Source: Phycomyces blakesleeanus NRRL 1555(-)
Taxonomy: Eukaryota; Mucoromycota; Mucoromycetes; Mucorales; Phycomycetaceae
Assembly: GCF_001638985.1 (NCBI RefSeq)
Contig: NW_017265134.1
Location: forward strand, 4,175,464 to 4,239,463
Length of the DNA: 64,000 bases
Direction of reading: 5' to 3'
The notes under the pieces: model-generated
Told to the model about the DNA's origin: nothing
What the model saw: only the letters and a program-made list of their open reading frames with translations
The model's database searches: none
Position numbers and translations under genes: made by a program
Part shown: piece after piece, positions 13,484 through 25,990 of the stretch
How positions within the stretch are numbered: position 1 is the stretch's first letter
Layout of the letters: every line of letters begins with the position of its first letter

Positions 13484-14569
13484 TATGATGATGGAGTATA
13501 CAGATGAAGAGTTTTTTTTTTATGTTTTATTTTTTGGGACACGTTGACCTTAAAGCTAATATATATATAAGAGGGCAGGAAATTTGATGAAGCGTTCAGT
13601 AACTTGGTGTGACGCGACCGTTTAAGTTTTTTTCAAATCCGCCATTTATAAAAAAAATATATATATATATATAATAATTTTACAAACTCCTGCAAAAAAA
13701 AAATTCATTAATTAATTAAATTTTCGTTTTATAATTTATTTCTTTGCAAGATATATATATATATATATATACTATAATATAGTATAGGTTGTATGAGTAA
13801 CTGCGGGTATGAAGTAGCAAGTATCAACAGCTAAAATATCAATCGAGTTGAGTTGAATTGAATTGGATTGAAGCGAAGCGAAATGAATTAAAGTAATATC
13901 TTCTGTTCTATAGCTATATTTATATTCCCATGTGTGTTTCCATAGCAAAAGCCAGTTTGATTTTCCTTCAAGAGAGGAATATATTATAGATTTCTGACAT
14001 ATTTAATATCATTAATATTTTTTGAAAAATTAAATAAGCTTATTGGAATTGAGAAAAGAAAGGTCTTCCTTCTTTCCTTTATATATATTTGTCACTCATT
14101 TAAATGGTTTGACTCTGTCAGCAAAACTAAAGTAATAAAAATCAATAAAAACATATATATATATATAGATAAATTATATAGCCTTAATTCACAGGTTTCT
14201 TGGAAACCAAAGAAGAACAAGAAACCAAAGGAAAAGCTAATATTTTTTTTCTATTGAATTTTTTATCGGCTGGTATAAGTTTTCTACCAAAGACAAAATG
14301 GAATCCAGGTCGTTGCGTCACAGCAAGAAGGTGTAATTAGCAATAAAGGTTTCGTGCCTGTCAATCAATTATTATTTTTCTTGTATTGGGTTTAAATAAA
14401 GATAACCAAGGCTTTACAAGTTACCACTACTACAACTTACTTTATTTTATTCTACTGTTTCTCTTTCTTTATTTCTCTTGGTCGCTTTAATACTCTTGTG
14501 TCTTTATTTTATTTCGTACACAAACCAAACAAGCCGACCAACTAAAGAAAAGAAAAAGAAAAAAGATTA
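13484..14569. other. Divergent promoter region of mob2-like and coq8 genes
   Basis: About 1.1 kb separates two genes transcribed away from each other, so both promoters must lie here. The stretch is AT-rich with (AT)n runs at 13655-13673, 13750-13770 and 14153-14166. The last 150 bases before coq8 are CT- then A-rich, typical of a fungal 5' UTR. I could not assign a specific factor site. Confidence 0.5.
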
Positions 14570-17146
14570 ATGGCATTGACGCGTGGACTTGTCGATATAT
14601 TTGTTCTTGCTTCGGCAACCACAAAGATTGGCTATTCGTTCCTGGGAAGCCAGTCTAGTGCACTCAGTCACCACATCAAGACTTCGAGTATATTAAACCC
14701 AACCACAAACACAGCCACAGACGCAAATACAGCTACGGCCACAGCCACAGCCACAGCTACAGACGCATCAACATCACCAGGACAAATAAAGGAGACCATA
14801 CTTTATTCTCCACCTGAGCACATTGAACTCAATGCAACCATAAAAGAATCGATCCAAACCGAATCCTCAAAAATCAACAGCAGCACTTATCAATCCAGTC
14901 CTCTTGACACAACTCAATCTCACACTCCTCTCAATTCAATAATCGAACAGGCAATCGATGTCCAAGTCACCAGTCTACAAAAAAAGACAACCGCCCCTGA
15001 ACCCGAGAAACTGGTTGAACCAGTTACTACAATCTTGAAAGAAAACGTACTCCAAAAGTCAACTGTTTCCGCCACCAATGTAGAATCTACAGAAGAAATT
15101 CTCAAAATATTATCAGAAGTAAGGTTTTTTTTTTAAAGAAATTTGAAAGTTTTTATGTATACCATATATACATGTATATATATATATAGAGAGAGATAGA
15201 TAGATAGAGAGAGAAAAGAAAGAAAGAGGAGTGAATCAACAAAACAGCTCATGTTACTCAGGAACCGAAAAAAGTTCTTAAAGAGGCCAGAATTCCAACC
15301 TCTAGAGCTGGCAGAATGTGGCATTATGGTACCTTGGCTACTGGTCTTGGGTTGGGTGCTATCAGTGAATCTGTCAAGAGAGCTACTGGTATTTCTACTA
15401 ATAACGAGGGTAAGCTCTTCTATCCAAATATACATATACATATACATATATACATATATACATACATACATACAGTGGGTTAGAGAAACAAGTAGATATT
15501 ATAGTAAGGCTTTATAATAATTATAATTACAATAATAATAATAATAAAATGTCTTTTTCTTTTCTTTTGATATAATTATTTACGTGTATATATCTCTTTT
15601 GGTGGTATGTGCAGGATCTGTTATGTTGAGTGAAAAAAATGTGGATCGTTTGGTCGAAAAGTTGTCCCGTATGCGAGGTGCAGCTCTTAAGATGGGTCAA
15701 ATGTTGAGTATTCAAGGTATTCAGGCCGCCGGTGAGGGCAAGAACATGATGCCTCCACAATTGGAACAAATTTTGTTGCGTGTCCACGATAGCGCAAACT
15801 ATATGCCAAAGAAACAAATGGAGGTAATTGATTGATTTCTTTTTCAATATATATATATATATTGGGTGTGATTAAACAAAAGCTGATAACATATATACAT
15901 ATACGTATAAATATGCTTTATATACTTGCGTGAAATGATGATGATTATTATTATGTAGGAAGTTATGTCTCAAGAACTTGGATCTGACTGGCGGTCAAAC
16001 TTTAGCGAGTTTGATTCTATTCCAATGGCTGCAGCATCAATTGGACAAGTCCATGCAGCCAAACTAGCATCTACGGGTGAAGATGTGGTCATCAAGATCC
16101 AATACCCCGGAGTTGCTGAATCGATCGACAGTGATCTCAACAACCTAAAGACCATCATTACCTTTAGCAATCTACTTCCTCGAGGACTTTATCTTGACAA
16201 CACTGTCAAGGTTACCAAGCAGGAACTTGCCTGGGAGTGTGATTATCTGCGTGAAGCAGAAAGCGCACAGCGTTTCAACAGCCTTTTGAAGAATGATGAT
16301 CGGTACAAGGTCCCGACTGTTGTCAAGGAATTGTGTACCAAGCAGATCCTCGTTTCTGAGCGACTCAGAGGACGAGTTTTGAGCAAGGCAACCGAAGAAT
16401 CTCAAGATATGCGCAACAAGGTAAACTACTTTGTGGATATATAAGTACAAGGTTTAGGATATTCTGGAATATATCTTGCGGCAACCTTATACTCACACAC
16501 GCCCATAAACTTGTGGTCTATACATATACATATTCTAATTATATTTTTTTCTGTTTGGGTTTCCTGTCTATTATTGTTATCATTTATTAAGCTTGGTGAA
16601 GGAATTTTGCGCCTCTGTCTCCGTGAAGTATTCTCTTTCCAGTTTATGCAAACTGACCCCAACTGGTCAAACTTCTTTTACAACCGCCGCAACGGTCAAC
16701 TCGAATTGCTTGACTTTGGTGCCTGCCGTGAATTCCCAGATACCTTTTTGGCCCTGTATGGCCGTATCTTGGTGTCTGCCTCAAGAGGTGACCGCGAAGG
16801 CGTATGGCAGTACTCAAAGGAACTTGGATTTGTGACTGGGTATGAAACAGAAATCATGCGCAATGCACATATCGACAGCGTGATGGTATTGGGCGAGCCG
16901 TTTGGAGAGAGTGCACCGGACATGTACGATTTTGAGAAACAGACGATCACTGAGCGTGTGCGAGAGACGATCCCCATCATGCTCCGCCATCGTCTCACCC
17001 CACCTCCGGATGAGACATACGGTCTTCACAAGAAGCTCTCGGGTGCATTCTTGCTGTGCACAAAACTAAAGAGCAAATTTGACACAAAGGCTGTTTGGAA
17101 TGAGGAAGTAAATGAATCATTGAGAGCCTTTAAGCCTACCGCTTAA
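14570..17146 (+). CDS. COQ8: COQ8/ADCK3 UbiB-family mitochondrial ATPase-kinase, 640 aa
   Basis: COQ8 is the atypical kinase-fold protein that supports the ubiquinone synthesis complex on the mitochondrial inner membrane. Five exons join in frame: 14570-15118, 15262-15409, 15615-15823, 15959-16420 and 16592-17146 (TAA). Hallmarks are the KxGQ motif KMGQ (258-261), the Ala-rich loop PMAAASIGQVHAA, the lysine in VVIKIQYPG, the acidic stretch ELAWECDYLREAE, the catalytic-loop equivalent QTDPNWSNF and the metal-binding LDFG (about 497-499). The first 180 residues are weakly conserved: a basic and hydrophobic start compatible with mitochondrial targeting, then a Thr/Ala run (TATATATAT) encoded by a short repeat. 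For exon 2 I chose the acceptor at 15260-15261, because the upstream AG at 15246-15247 breaks the phase. Confidence 0.93.
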
Positions 17147-17590
17147 TTATTATTAACAATAATAACGAAGAGGAAATAACGGTAACGGTAACAGCAATAG
17201 AATCAAGCACACCGACACATGTATATTTTTTTTCTCCTTTTAATTTTCTTTATAGACACACCTGATTTAAACATGCCAAAAAAAAAAAGAAAGAGAAGGA
17301 CAATGAAATGCTACTTTTATCTCTAAATTGTTGTAACTTTTAAGCTTGTTGGATTCTAGTAATCGAGTTCTGAATTCTGCCTTTATATTTCTTAATCAAG
17401 TACACTTGTATTACATGCAATTCTACAAATGAAACTTGTGGCTAGAAAGTTTAAATATTATATTAGAGTGAGATAAAAAAAAAGTACCTGGCTTTAATTC
17501 TACAGTAAGATTCTTGTAAGATACCCGATTCATTTACTTTTGTTATCATTTATTCAAACAAGCATGAAACCCTTTACAGGTTACCCAGAT

Positions 17591-17628
<38 letters not shown>

Positions 17629-18984
17629 ACATTAAAATTAGCTAATTTAATCAAAAAATCAAAAATCAATTGACGTCAAACTTCAATGTGAATATTAGGT
17701 AGGAGTACATTGGTAGATAGATATATACATATATTGGCTTGTGCTTTTATAGAAGAGAAAATAAATAAATGGATAATTCCTTTAAATAAATTGTTCTGAA
17801 TACATTCTATAGACGTGTTTTTTGTTGGTTCAATCAAAGACAGCCATCGGTGATTTTAGGCAATAAAAAATAAAAAAAATTTAAAAAAAGGGCCGAGCCT
17901 TTTGAACAAAATAAGAATTTTTTTTTTAAAAAAAAAAAACGAGGTGGTAAAGAAGTCAATTTTTCTTTCAATTCAAGGTTACTTGTTTGTACGGATATAC
18001 TTTAAACAAAAGCTTTTGTGTACTTCTTTAAAGACTTTAATACTTCTTTCTTTTCTTCTTCTTGAAATGCCTGTGCAACAGACGGAGACCAAATATGGTG
18101 TTCCTAAAAAAAATGATGAGGGGAGTTTCAGATGTTAGAATGACTACATTCACGCAAATGGGTGACCAAATGTTAGATTACCTTTGATTGCGATTATAGC
18201 AGCCAAGTACCTGAAATAATAAATTACGATAAGCTATACTGTAATGAGCCAGAGTTTACAAGTCATTATTAATACTTAACAGGCACACAGAGAGATACTC
18301 AATTGCTTATACTCCAAAAATATCAGCTTACTTTATCTGTGGTAATCGCATATATTGCATTTCATTTTACCATTAAAAACAAAAAAGAGATACCTGTCAA
18401 GAGAATATTGAAACAAATCAAAATTTGTCTTTCTTTTTTTTTTTTGGCTATTTTCAAGTCTGACCAAACCACACCACATAAATAAATAAATAAATAAAGA
18501 ACATAAAGTAAAATTAGACCAGTTTAAATGACCCTCAGTCAAATATCTTTTCAAATACTTCATTACCCATTACATAATATTTTCGATTAAAGCAAGGGCC
18601 ATATTCAAAGCTTCTTTTTCTTTATTATTTTGATCAAGATGTATATATGTAATGTAAAATCCAGTCGGTCTATTGTTATCCATTAGCCCTTATTCATTAT
18701 TTTATTTAATTTGATTTAATTTTATTTTTGGCTTGGGGGAAAATAGACTGTGTTGCGGGCCCTACAAACATGACGTGAAATTGACAAAAGAATAATTCAT
18801 ACGAGGGATAAACTTACGTCAATAGAGATGCTGCTACCAGCCTGATTTATTATCGACTAGTACCTTTCGCATCGCCTATATAACTAGAGTAGATTTCCAA
18901 AGAAATTCATAAAGTATTCAGAATCGAATTCATTCTACTCTTAATCCCCCTAATAAAACATCACGAACAACAAAGTATCCCATT
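17147..18984. other. Intergenic spacer between coq8 and the SDR gene
   Basis: No supported gene. It holds a long (AT)n tract at 17597-17625 and several A/T runs. The short ORFs within it are low complexity and have no family resemblance. The last 220 bases form the SDR promoter. Confidence 0.55.
18771..18884 (+). promoter_or_regulatory. Putative SDR promoter: two CRE-like sites and a TATA-like box
   Basis: Upstream of the ATG at 18985 there is a TGACGTG at 18771-18777, a TTACGTCA at 18814-18821 and a TATATAAC at 18877-18884. The first two resemble sites of bZIP (ATF/CREB-type) factors, which often drive stress-induced dehydrogenases in fungi. Assignment is by motif match and position only. 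Confidence 0.35.
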
Positions 18985-20084
18985 ATGTCAACTCACGTAA
19001 AAGATGTATCCGATATCCCTGCTCAGGATAGACAGAGCCAACCCGGTCTTCAGGCAGACATGGATCCCCACCCAATTGCATATGATCTTGTGGGTGGCGA
19101 TGGTCATTTTGAGCCATACAAGGCAGCAGGAAAGCTAAGTGGCAAAAAGGCCCTTATTACTGGTAATAAACAACAACAACAAACAAAATACATCACTCTA
19201 TGATTCATATACCGTGTCTTTTTCTTTCTTTTATAACTCACATATCATTATAGGTGGTGATTCTGGAATTGGTCGCTCTGTCGCATTTTTGTTTGCAAAG
19301 GAAGGCGTTGATGGTCTCACCATCTTTTACCACCCTAGTGAAGAAAAGGATGCTGCGGACACAAAGCGTGACATCGAAAAAGAGTCCAAGTGCAAGGTCA
19401 TCACATTTGCACTTGATATCGGAAACGTAAATGAAATCAAAAAGGGAATCGACACTCATGTCAAGGCCTTTGGACACATTGACATTCTCGTCAACAATGC
19501 TGCCGAACAGCATGTGGTGGAGAATATTGTTGACATTCCTGAAGATCAGGTCGAGAGAACCTTCAAGACCAACAGTACGTACAAATATCTATCTGTCTGT
19601 CTGTCTGTCTGTCTGTCTGACTGACTGACTGACTGACATACACACACTTGTACTCATATGTTAATGCACAATTCTTTTTATAGTCTTTGGTCAAATCTTT
19701 ACCACCAAGTATGCTGTACCACACATGAAGGAAGGAAGTTCAATCATCAACACAACCTCGGTAACTGCCTACCGTGGCTCGGCCAAGCTGATTGACTATT
19801 CAAGCACAAAGGGATCCATCGTTGCATTTACTCGATCGCTTTCACAGCAGCTTGCACCCAAGATCCGAGTAAATGGTGTTGCGCCAGGACCTATCTGGAC
19901 CCCATTGATCCCTGCTTCCTTTAGTCCTGAACAAATGAGCGACTTTGGCAAGAAAGTACCCATGAAGCGTGCCGGACAGCCTAGTGAAGTTGCTACCTGC
20001 TACGTATTCTTAGCCGGTCCTGATTCAAGCTACATGACCGGTCAGGTCCTTCATCCCAACGGCGGTGAGGTCATCAACGGATAA
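18985..20084 (+). CDS. Short-chain dehydrogenase/reductase (classical SDR), 299 aa
   Basis: A NAD(P)-dependent oxidoreductase of the SDR family. Three exons join in frame: 18985-19162, 19254-19574 and 19684-20084 (TAA). The Rossmann motif TGGDSGIG is at 59-66, NNAA at 140-143, and the catalytic Ser192, Tyr205 and Lys209 lie in SVTAYRG and YSSTK with normal spacing. The PG motif follows in VNGVAPGPIWTP. The N-terminal extension of about 55 residues (HPIAYDLVGGDGHFEPYKAAGKL-like context) and the TGGDSGIG loop place it near the YghA/general-stress glucose-ribitol dehydrogenase group. The substrate cannot be read from sequence. An acidic residue after the second strand is absent, so the cofactor is left open. 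Confidence 0.92.
19589..19637. repeat. Compound (GTCT)n-(GACT)n tetranucleotide repeat
   Basis: A run of about seven GTCT units passes directly into about five GACT units inside the second SDR intron, 15 bases after the donor. The two halves differ by one position in the unit. Confidence 0.9.
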
Positions 20085-21777
20085 ACCACCTCCAACAACA
20101 CACCTACCTGCTATTGTACATATTAAATAGTCTAAGATTGATTTTGATATATAAGTATATAAATATAAATAAATAAATCATTCAATCAATCAATTGCTTG
20201 CTTGCTTATTATTAATGGGGTTTGACAAGAATGAGGAAATGAGTGATATACTGATGAGAGCAAAATTTATTATCCAGAGAGAGAGAGCTTTTGATTCAAT
20301 TGATTAATAGTATTTTGATATTAAGATTTTGATCCAAATATTGTGGGCTTCTTTTTTTTTTTTACTTTTCTCTAATCATCTAATAAATGCATTGAATATA
20401 AAGAAGAATATGAACAAGATAAAATACCATTATTATAACGGCTTTAAGCTATTATAATATACTCCCTCTATTTTATCAAGTGGTGGTTTCTTATGAATAG
20501 AACTACAACAGGTTTAAAGTTTTATATTAATGCCTTTTTTTTCTTTGTCTTCCTCTCCTCTCCTTTACCCCAAGGTAAAGCCTTATTTTCAAATGTAGTT
20601 TGTATATCATCATGCAAATACTTTATTGATTAACAGTCCTATGTACATCTATCTCAAGTTCATTTGCACACAACACAAGTAACGTGAACTTCCGAGAAAA
20701 CTGAAAGCATGGAAAGGCTAACAAGCCTTGAATGTTTCATGGTTATCTGGAGCAAACTATCTGTTTATTATCACTGTATATAGGAGAACCAAATGCAAAA
20801 TAGCTGTTTTGGATGTCGTAGTTGATAAGCCTTGATGCCAAGACAAAATGTTTTGATGATAATTTTCAGATCCAAGTATACTTGTTATGTAAAGCATGTA
20901 TCTTTATAATAGTTTAGGAGATCGGGGCAACATAATTTCTAGCAAACTTTGGCTATTGTGCACCGAAGGTCAGTGTATACAATATATTTGATAAACTACA
21001 CAACTTGTCTGGATTACTAGCAAGCTAATGACTGCAACATCAGTAATATCGTTTATCTATACTTTTCTCATATCAATGACATTTTTTTTTTACTTCATCT
21101 ACGTTATAATAATTAAATCATTAATGGCTACAGTCAAAACCTATTATAATCATTGGAAATTCAAGGTTACATACATATATATATATATATTGATAAATGT
21201 TTTATGCTAAAATATCTATATAAATGGGTGGTAGTGCAGACTTTATGAATATTAAATAATCTTTTAACATGAGCTCAGAGTAAGCGAAATTAGCTGTAGA
21301 TTTATGAAAAGTTATTAGTGGACTAATTCTTATAACATTCAGCTGTTTAATTAAGCCGTATCCGTGCAGTTTACGTTTTGAATTAACTAATCTCGAAAGA
21401 ATTGAGCTTTCTTCACCTATATTTAATACACAAAATGTGTGTGGTGATTATGTATGGTAAGGAATATTTAAGAGTATGTAAATTAAAGATTTCTTTTTTT
21501 TTAAAAAAAAAATTCTAATAAAACAAAGTATTTAAATATACGATTTTTTAAACATTTTATTTTTTATTTTTCATACGCATCTTCTGTCCATTTTCTTTAG
21601 CACACTGAATGTAAGTATATTGTCATTTTAAAGTATATAATATATATGTATATGTATATGTATATATATGGGTAATCACACACCATAGGTTATAAAGTCC
21701 CACCCACATTATTATGTAAGCAGATTAAAGGATTATAATACTGAGAGAATATATAAACCAGCTATTAATTCGATAAT
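20085..21777. other. AT-rich spacer without a supported gene
   Basis: The SDR 3' UTR is followed by AT-rich sequence with small A/T runs. I found no domain-bearing ORF. From here rightward, gene density falls and pseudogenes appear. Confidence 0.5.
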
Positions 21778-22043
21778 GGGTTCAGACGTTTGATTTTGAA
21801 ATTATTCTACAAAAAACGAGTACCAAAGAGAATTCTCGCCAACTAGCCAGTAGCATCAGAGCCTTTTACACAATTATAGACTCTGCAAACAAAGTAATAA
21901 GCCTTGAAGCTGCACGAAAAGATAAAGTAAAAAATAACGGTAAGAAAAGTATCTAACACTTATATAACACCCCCCAAAAATATTTTACGCTTTTAGAGCA
22001 CACTGGAATTGGTGAGATAAGACAGCCTATTGAAAGGTCGTAG
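21778..22043 (+). pseudogene. Possible upstream exons of the BTB pseudogene
   Basis: An open segment from about 21778 reads QTFDFEIILQKTS and then RAFYTIIDSANKVISLEAAR. It reaches a good donor at 21940 and joins in phase to 21997-22040, ending at a TAG (22041-22043). No start codon lies in frame. The codon pattern is protein-like, but I recognise no domain. It may be the N-terminal part of the adjacent BTB gene, as in MATH-BTB architectures; this is a guess. Confidence 0.3.
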
Positions 22044-22120
22044 AAAAAAAAAGACTAATATACTATCTGAAATACATATCAGACCTTTATTTATGGGAAT
22101 TTAAGCATAGCATTTTCCAT

Positions 22121-23300
22121 GTGAGCAGTAATCTTTCGGCAACAGTACTTATTAGATTTGAAGATAAAATACGCCAGCTACTGTGCCCAACACCATCCAT
22201 TGATCTCTCTTCTTATGCTGATTCTCCGGATTTTTCCGATGTAACAATCAAGGTTATTAAAAGTGAGAGTAATGACGATTCAGATAGTCGTAAGCGTATT
22301 CAAGAGCCAAATAAGTATATGTACCAGACACTAAATATATGCATAGAAAAACTTAAAAGCCGAGACTTTAGGTGTCACAAAGTTGTCTTGGCTGGAGCCT
22401 CTCCTTGGTTCAAGGCACTTTTCAAAATTAAAATGAGTGATTCTAATAGTAAAGATGTGACTATACGCGGTATTTCTCCAGAAATGTTTGAAAAGATTCT
22501 CGTCTTGATATATTCTTCTGAGTATAACGTAAAAGACCTTGATGAAGCATCCAAGATCCTCAAAGTAGCCGAGAGAATTGAAATATCTACTCTTTGCAAC
22601 TTAATTTTTGCTTACTTGAAATCAAACATCAACAACAAGAGTATATGGCTTACATAGAAATTGGCAGGTACGTTAATCATCTTAATTAATCCAAATCTGT
22701 TGATGGAATCATCTTCAATTTTTTGAATCAGCTAACTACCGTCGCAAAGATATTGAAACTGCATGCAAGAACTTCATCAAACATAATGCTGCAACTTTTG
22801 TCAGAAGCAAAGAGATTATAGCCTTTGATTCCGAGAGCGTGATAAAGATCCTCGAAACCAATAACCTCTCTCCTCCTGTGAATGAAGAAAAGCTTTATGA
22901 TGCCGTTCTATCCTGGAGATAGAACGCTATAGCTAATACACACTCAGGAACCTCTGGTATTGCCAATCTGAATATATCTGATAGATCTGATATGTCTATC
23001 CAAACAGATTCGAAAGAAAATGCGGAATTTTCAAAAATTTCGGAAGACATCGAAAAAGCATTTGTTGAAATGCTTCAACTGATTCGATTTAGTCAAATTA
23101 GGCTGAGTTATCTACTCTAGACGGTCGAAACAAATGATGTGGTCATGAAAACAAGGTTCTGTAGAGATCTTGTAAGAATTCGATATATTATACTGTACAT
23201 GTTACTTTCAATATCAATATTAAATTATTATCATCAGATTCAACAGGCAAAATTTTCTATTAGCTCCAATTCTGTTTGGGAAACATCTCGAAACGCTTAG
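22121..23300 (+). pseudogene. BTB/POZ-BACK protein pseudogene with in-frame TAG codons
   Basis: BTB/BACK proteins are usually adaptors for CUL3 ubiquitin ligases. Three segments join with clean GT-AG introns and in phase: 22121-22667, 22732-23171 and 23238-23300 (350 codons). The BTB core is visible as DFSDVTIKVIKS and RCHKVVLAGASPWFKALF, followed by a BACK region (ACKNFIKHNAATFVRSKEII and IRFSQIRLSYLL). Three in-frame TAG codons interrupt it (22655-22657, 22920-22922, 23118-23120), and the last codon is also TAG. There is no frameshift in the body. The expected start is damaged: ATG at 22119 is followed by TGA, and removing the two-base TG would give a plausible MSSN start. No downstream Kelch repeats follow. 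Confidence 0.75.
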
Positions 23301-23640
23301 AAATAATAGGAGAAGCTAAGCGAATTGATTACAGTAGCAAAGTCGATAACACAATGTATACAACCTACCAAAGTACAATCCCCAAAAAAAAACTTGAGCA
23401 ATATGTCCATATTATTGAACTATCTTTGCAGACATAAATAGATAATTATCAACCAATTTTTAGTATCATGATGTTCTTTTGTTCATTAAGCATATCCATA
23501 CTTTGTTAAACCCTCTGTTACATTTTGTATAGTACATCTTAATACCCTTGCTAACCACCAAGTATTAATCAAGTGCTCTTCGAAACATTTTCTTTTTTTT
23601 TAAAGGCAAATAGATAAATAATATTCTTTGCAAAAATTGA

Positions 23641-23815
23641 TATGATTATGACACATGGTTAGTTGGTTATGTGGTGTAAATGTCTAACTAAGCGACAGGA
23701 AAATGAATACCAGTAGAAAGGACAATTTTATTAAAGAGAAAATAAAAAAGAGCCGTTCAACTACTTTTACGTTCACTGCGATAAGTGATACAAGAAAAAC
23801 TAGTGGATAAAATAT
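23641..23815 (+). repeat. Dispersed repeat family R1, copy 1
   Basis: This stretch aligns by eye with 26385-26540. The shared blocks are a GTGGTRTARATGTC-like block, AAAATGAATAC, and GATAAGYGATACAAGAARMAC near the end. The second copy lacks about 20 internal bases. No coding pattern is shared. Confidence 0.6.
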
Positions 23816-24100
23816 ACGGTGTCAATATCTATCCAAAATAGAAATTTCTTTTTAAAAGTCAAAATATGGTAGTTCTCCAAAGAGTGTAATTCTGTCCAAT
23901 AGGATTAACCTTGCCTTCAAACCCATTCGCACCTGGATCCTCTTCATCTTTTGAAGAAGAAGACAGCAATCATGTGCAACAATTAATTGCTTTAGGAAGA
24001 CAAGTTTCGACTTTCAAATAGAGAAGGTTTGGTGACTAATACTTGAGAGTCTACAAGTCACACTAAATTCTGAATGTTTCACGTCAAAAAATCAATTAGA

Positions 24101-24108
24101 TATAAATT
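24101..24108 (+). promoter_or_regulatory. TATA-like box of the F-box pseudogene
   Basis: TATAAATT lies 57 bases before the F-box ATG at 24165, in a CT-rich leader. It suggests the pseudogene kept its promoter. Confidence 0.4.
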
Positions 24109-24164
24109 GGTTTGCTTGATGGATATTCAATGATATTTCTTTTTCTCATTATCTCTATTCTACA

Positions 24165-25990
24165 ATGGCAGCAAAACTACCACTAGAGATCCTCGAATAT
24201 ATTGCAAAATATGTCAAAGTATATGACTGGTGTAAATACGTCCTAGTCTGCAAGCAGTGGACAGAATCATTTTTAAACGCTTATTGGGCTCAAGTTGACA
24301 TGAAGAATTTTATGTAAGCAATATATTTGACGAATTCCATCTTAAAGAAGTCTATCAATGGAATGCACATCGAGCGTGGGCCTTGAATATCGAATTAAAT
24401 AAAAATGAATCGAAATATATTTCAGTATTGCAGCAAACATATCCCAGAATTAAGTATATTTCCTGGGCGTTATATGAAGAAAGCGAACTCTTTCAAATTA
24501 ATTGGAGTCTTTGGAAAACATTATCACGTCTGAAAATAAACTTTCGGCAAAAAGACTCCTTGATGAATGAATTTCTCGAACAATTGTCACCGTTGACTTG
24601 CCTTGCTCACCTCACAATTCACCAAAATAATCATAATATAAACAGACCCGATATTTCCCTCACCGACTTTGAATCGCTTCACCGCTACTTTCCACGCCTA
24701 CAATATATTAGGGGCTTCTCAAGCGCCTTAATATATTTGCTGTATTTAAACCAATATCCGAAAAAGACATCGAAGCAATAAGAAACGCCGAACCAGCGCA
24801 CACTGTTACCGAGATCGATTTTTGCTCTCATTATACTGACACATCGTGGATATTTTACTTTGCACACAAGTATCCCAGTCCAGTCAATTGTAATTTAAGC
24901 TCATATGATGTTTAATACGACGTCGGTTCAGTACCTTGCGATGGCCAGAAATATCAGTCTACTTCAGTTACTGTTATCCGCCAAACAATTCTTTCCTTGT
25001 CTAAAAACAACAAACACAAGAGTCTGCAACAATGCCTGGTTACTTTATTTATTTTATGGCACTCTTCAACACTTTAATGTAAAGACCAAGAATATTACAA
25101 TTTGTTTTGAGATATACTCACCAGAAGTAGCCGATTTAAACACGTGGATCAAATATTTTCCTGAATCAGTGAATACTCTATGTATCTTTTTCAGCAATTC
25201 CGACAGCTCTATACATGTAGAAAGAAAATCACTTGTACTTTACAGCCATTTAACTGTATTGAGGTTATCCAATTGTCGGTATATTGACATGGAGAATATT
25301 TTGGATCATTGTCGAGTCTTGCGATTATTACATATAGCTAATTCAGAGATTCAATCTCCAGAGTACCAACACTCTACACACTTGCCACATCCGTTACAAA
25401 CACTGGAAATTGCGAAGACAAGAATCGATATACATGTTTTTAAATACATATCTTTCCGTTGCAGACAGCTGAAATATATGACATTGCTATTTATTTCTTA
25501 TCGTGGTTCTGACATTGATAAAACCAGACAAATACTTGTGGATATGCCCTTTTCACAACTAAAACTGTTAAAAGCATACGGTAACCAAAAATCTTACTCT
25601 TTGTCCCCTAACCTTATTGTCATTGAGCAAATGGGAAATGATGAAACCGATCAAGGACATGCACCCCAATTAAACTGGTATCATTTGTGCGTCGACACAA
25701 CAAACAGAAGAAACATATTATTGGTATGGGAACTTGGAAGATGTGACATTGAATTTTGCCAGAGATACCTTAAAGACTTTGGGCGAAGAAGAGAATTTGA
25801 AGAGGAACGAAATGATACGGAGGAATATGATTTCAGTTATAAACTTAAAAGGTTTTGGAAAAGGGATCTTCAACTTGGTGTCTTGATATTACGATTCAAA
25901 TCTGTCGAAGATTATTTTATTGATGAAAAGGATGAATATAAACATACTTATTTCCTGCATAAGTATGATTTATATCGATTTACTTACTAA
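24165..25990 (+). pseudogene. F-box/LRR protein pseudogene with frameshifts
   Basis: F-box proteins are substrate receptors of SCF ubiquitin ligases. The frame opens at 24165 with a clear F-box (LPLEILEYIAKYVKVYDWCK, then YVLVCKQWTESF) and stops at TAA near 24317. Continuation in another frame from about 24314 gives leucine-rich repeat-like sequence to about 24750. A third frame covers about 24745-24900 (DIEAIRNAEPAHTVTEIDF), and the last frame, 24905-25990, gives a 361-residue LRR C-terminus ending in TAA. I count three frameshifts. An intron starting at 24314 and ending near 24426 could remove the first break, but it would delete protein-like sequence. The C-terminal part (WELGRCDIEF and KRFWKRDLQLGVLILRFKSV) is echoed in remnants at 33550-33830, 35660-36135 and 57110-57640. 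Confidence 0.8.

Larger units (their letters stand above)
23301..24164. other. Spacer with a diverged repeat and F-box promoter
   Basis: AT-rich. It contains the repeat copy at about 23641-23815 and, at its right end, the promoter of the F-box pseudogene. No gene seen. Confidence 0.5.

Noticed and set aside
24314..24425. An intron that would repair the first F-box frameshift
   Set aside because: It would remove a stretch reading like LRR-type protein, and two further frameshifts remain, so the locus is still broken.
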